A stretch of DNA of 23,781 nt from an uncultured Treponema sp. (lineage in GTDB: Bacteria > Spirochaetota > Spirochaetia > Treponematales > Treponemataceae), in the NCBI GenBank assembly GCA_905372345.1, contig CAJPPE010000001.1:1-23781 (forward strand). The letters are read 5' to 3'. Below, one piece after another: positions 23,102 through 23,781 of this stretch. Below the pieces are notes generated by a model. That model did no database searches. It was not told where the DNA came from and saw nothing but the letters and a program-made list of their open reading frames with translations. Made by a program: the position numbers and the translations under genes. Within the stretch, counting starts at the first letter, position 1, and each line of letters starts with the position of its first letter.

Positions 23102-23171
23102 CTCTATTTAAGATGAAATTTTGGCACAATAGCATTTTTTGTCACGATTTAACTTACATTTTCTGTGTTTA

Positions 23172-23208
23172 AAAATCAAAATCTGTTTATTTTAATTATT
23201 TTGATTTT
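23172..23208 (+). terminator. AT-rich hairpin downstream of rnc
   Basis: AAAATCAAAAT (23172-23182) pairs perfectly with ATTTTGATTTT (23198-23208) over a 15-nt loop. It lies about 70 nt after rnc in the 237-nt gap before the Hsp20 gene. It is weak in GC and lacks a following T-run, so it is only a possible terminator. Otherwise the gap holds ACTTATA-type motifs near the Hsp20 gene. Confidence 0.4.
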
Positions 23209-23338
23209 ATAATTCTATATTCGATATAGACTTATAGGATTGTGTCAAAAAGTACCGTTTTTTCTTATAACTTAGCATAAAAATTGCTTGTATATAAGTG
23301 ACAGCTCAAAATAACAACTTATAAGCAGGAGGTGCTTT

Positions 23339-23779
23339 ATGAATAGTTTAAGTCTTTTTAGTCCGTCTTTTACGGACAGCGTTTTTGATGCCCTTGATAG
23401 GAGCTTGAGTCCTAATTTTGGAGTTTTTGCTCCGATCAAGAATGCAAGCTGCGGAATGCCGAGTGTCGATATCCGCGAAACCGAAAAAGCCTATGTTATG
23501 GAAGTAGATCTTCCGGGTTACAGCGAAAAAGATGTTGAAATCAGCTTAAAAGATAGGCTTATGACAATCTCATCTTCCAAAAATGAAGAAAAGGAAGATA
23601 AGGGGGCAGAGTACATCATAAAGGAGCGAAGTTCAAGGCATTTTATGAGGCGTTTTACCTTGCCTGAGGATATAAACTCTGATGAAGTTTCTGCAAAATT
23701 TGAAAACGGTGTTTTGGTTGTAGATATTCCGAGAAAACCTGATACCCAGCCAAAACAAATAGAAATCAAAACTGCATAA
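23339..23779 (+). CDS. Hsp20-family small heat-shock protein
   Basis: A complete 146-residue small heat-shock protein. These ATP-independent chaperones form oligomers that hold unfolding proteins. The N-terminal arm (1-38) is variable. The alpha-crystallin domain (about 39-132) has SVDIRETEKAYVMEVDLPGY, a short charged loop (KNEEKEDKG) and FENGVLVVDIPRK with the family G-V-L motif. The C-terminal I-x-I anchor is I141-E-I143. AGGAGG (23327-23332) precedes the ATG by 6 nt. No CIRCE operator (TTAGCACTC/GAGTGCTAA) is present upstream; instead ACTTATA-like motifs recur. It is separate from the rpmF-acpP-rnc unit. Confidence 0.93.
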   Translation: MNSLSLFSPSFTDSVFDALDRSLSPNFGVFAPIKNASCGMPSVDIRETEKAYVMEVDLPGYSEKDVEISLKDRLMTISSSKNEEKEDKGAEYIIKERSSRHFMRRFTLPEDINSDEVSAKFENGVLVVDIPRKPDTQPKQIEIKTA

Positions 23780-23781
23780 AA

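Noticed and set aside
23102..23338. CIRCE operator for HrcA before the Hsp20 gene.
   Set aside because: TTAGCATAA at 23272 resembles half of the operator, but the GAGTGCTAA partner at 9-nt spacing is absent.
1..23781. CRISPR array, intact insertion sequence, prophage or toxin-antitoxin pair.
   Set aside because: No regularly spaced direct repeats, no complete transposase, no phage structural or integrase gene, and no small paired ORFs with recognisable toxin motifs were seen.

Overview
The window reads as a chromosomal segment of a spirochaete, most likely an oral Treponema close to T. denticola. Four things point there: (i) the order tRNA-Trp, secE, nusG, rplKAJL, rpoBC; (ii) a RpoB rifampicin region carrying Asn where E. 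coli has Ser531, as reported for spirochaetes; (iii) a MalY/PatB-type PLP enzyme closely resembling T. denticola cystalysin; (iv) moderate-to-low GC with AT-rich intergenic DNA. Species assignment is inference from protein resemblance, not a database match.

Left half (1-11131, + strand): an information-processing superoperon. It opens with the 3' part of tRNA-Trp, then secE (too short for a typical ORF list, but clear), nusG, and ribosomal proteins L11, L1, L10 and L7/L12, followed by RNA polymerase beta and beta'. The rplJ-rplL gap holds four consecutive dyads. The rplL-rpoB gap holds three hairpins, the last a textbook intrinsic terminator, so rpoBC is probably set by partial read-through. 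A 16-bp hairpin closes the cluster after rpoC.

Middle (11195-14902): an accessory stretch. A strong promoter drives a DUF2807-type lipoprotein with six SGSG-type repeats, an isoprenylcysteine-methyltransferase-like membrane protein, and a Cys-rich protein of unknown function. Convergent to these is a MalY/PatB-family aminotransferase/C-S lyase on the - strand. Directly upstream of that gene lie a truncated 3' end of a glycogen phosphorylase gene and a 34-residue lipoprotein ORF with its own promoter, which looks like the scar of a deletion.

Right-middle (14869-18545): an efflux-type operon of TolC-like outer membrane protein, HlyD/MacA-like adaptor and MacB-like FtsX permease, with no ATPase gene next to it. 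Then come an EpmA/PoxA-type lysyl-tRNA-synthetase paralogue, whose last residues abut a broken Rpn-family (PD-(D/E)XK) transposase remnant, and, behind a good promoter, the small subunit and the reactivase of coenzyme-B12 glutamate mutase, without the large catalytic subunit.

Right end (21785-23779): rpmF, acpP, rnc (TTG start), the common bacterial L32-ACP-RNase III cluster minus its usual fatty-acid genes, then an Hsp20 small heat-shock gene. Most of the window is housekeeping. The genuinely odd parts are the junctions (glgP remnant, Rpn remnant), the incomplete systems (permease without ATPase, glutamate mutase without its large subunit) and the structured intergenic regions around rplL. 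I did not find convincing evidence of a wholly new system.
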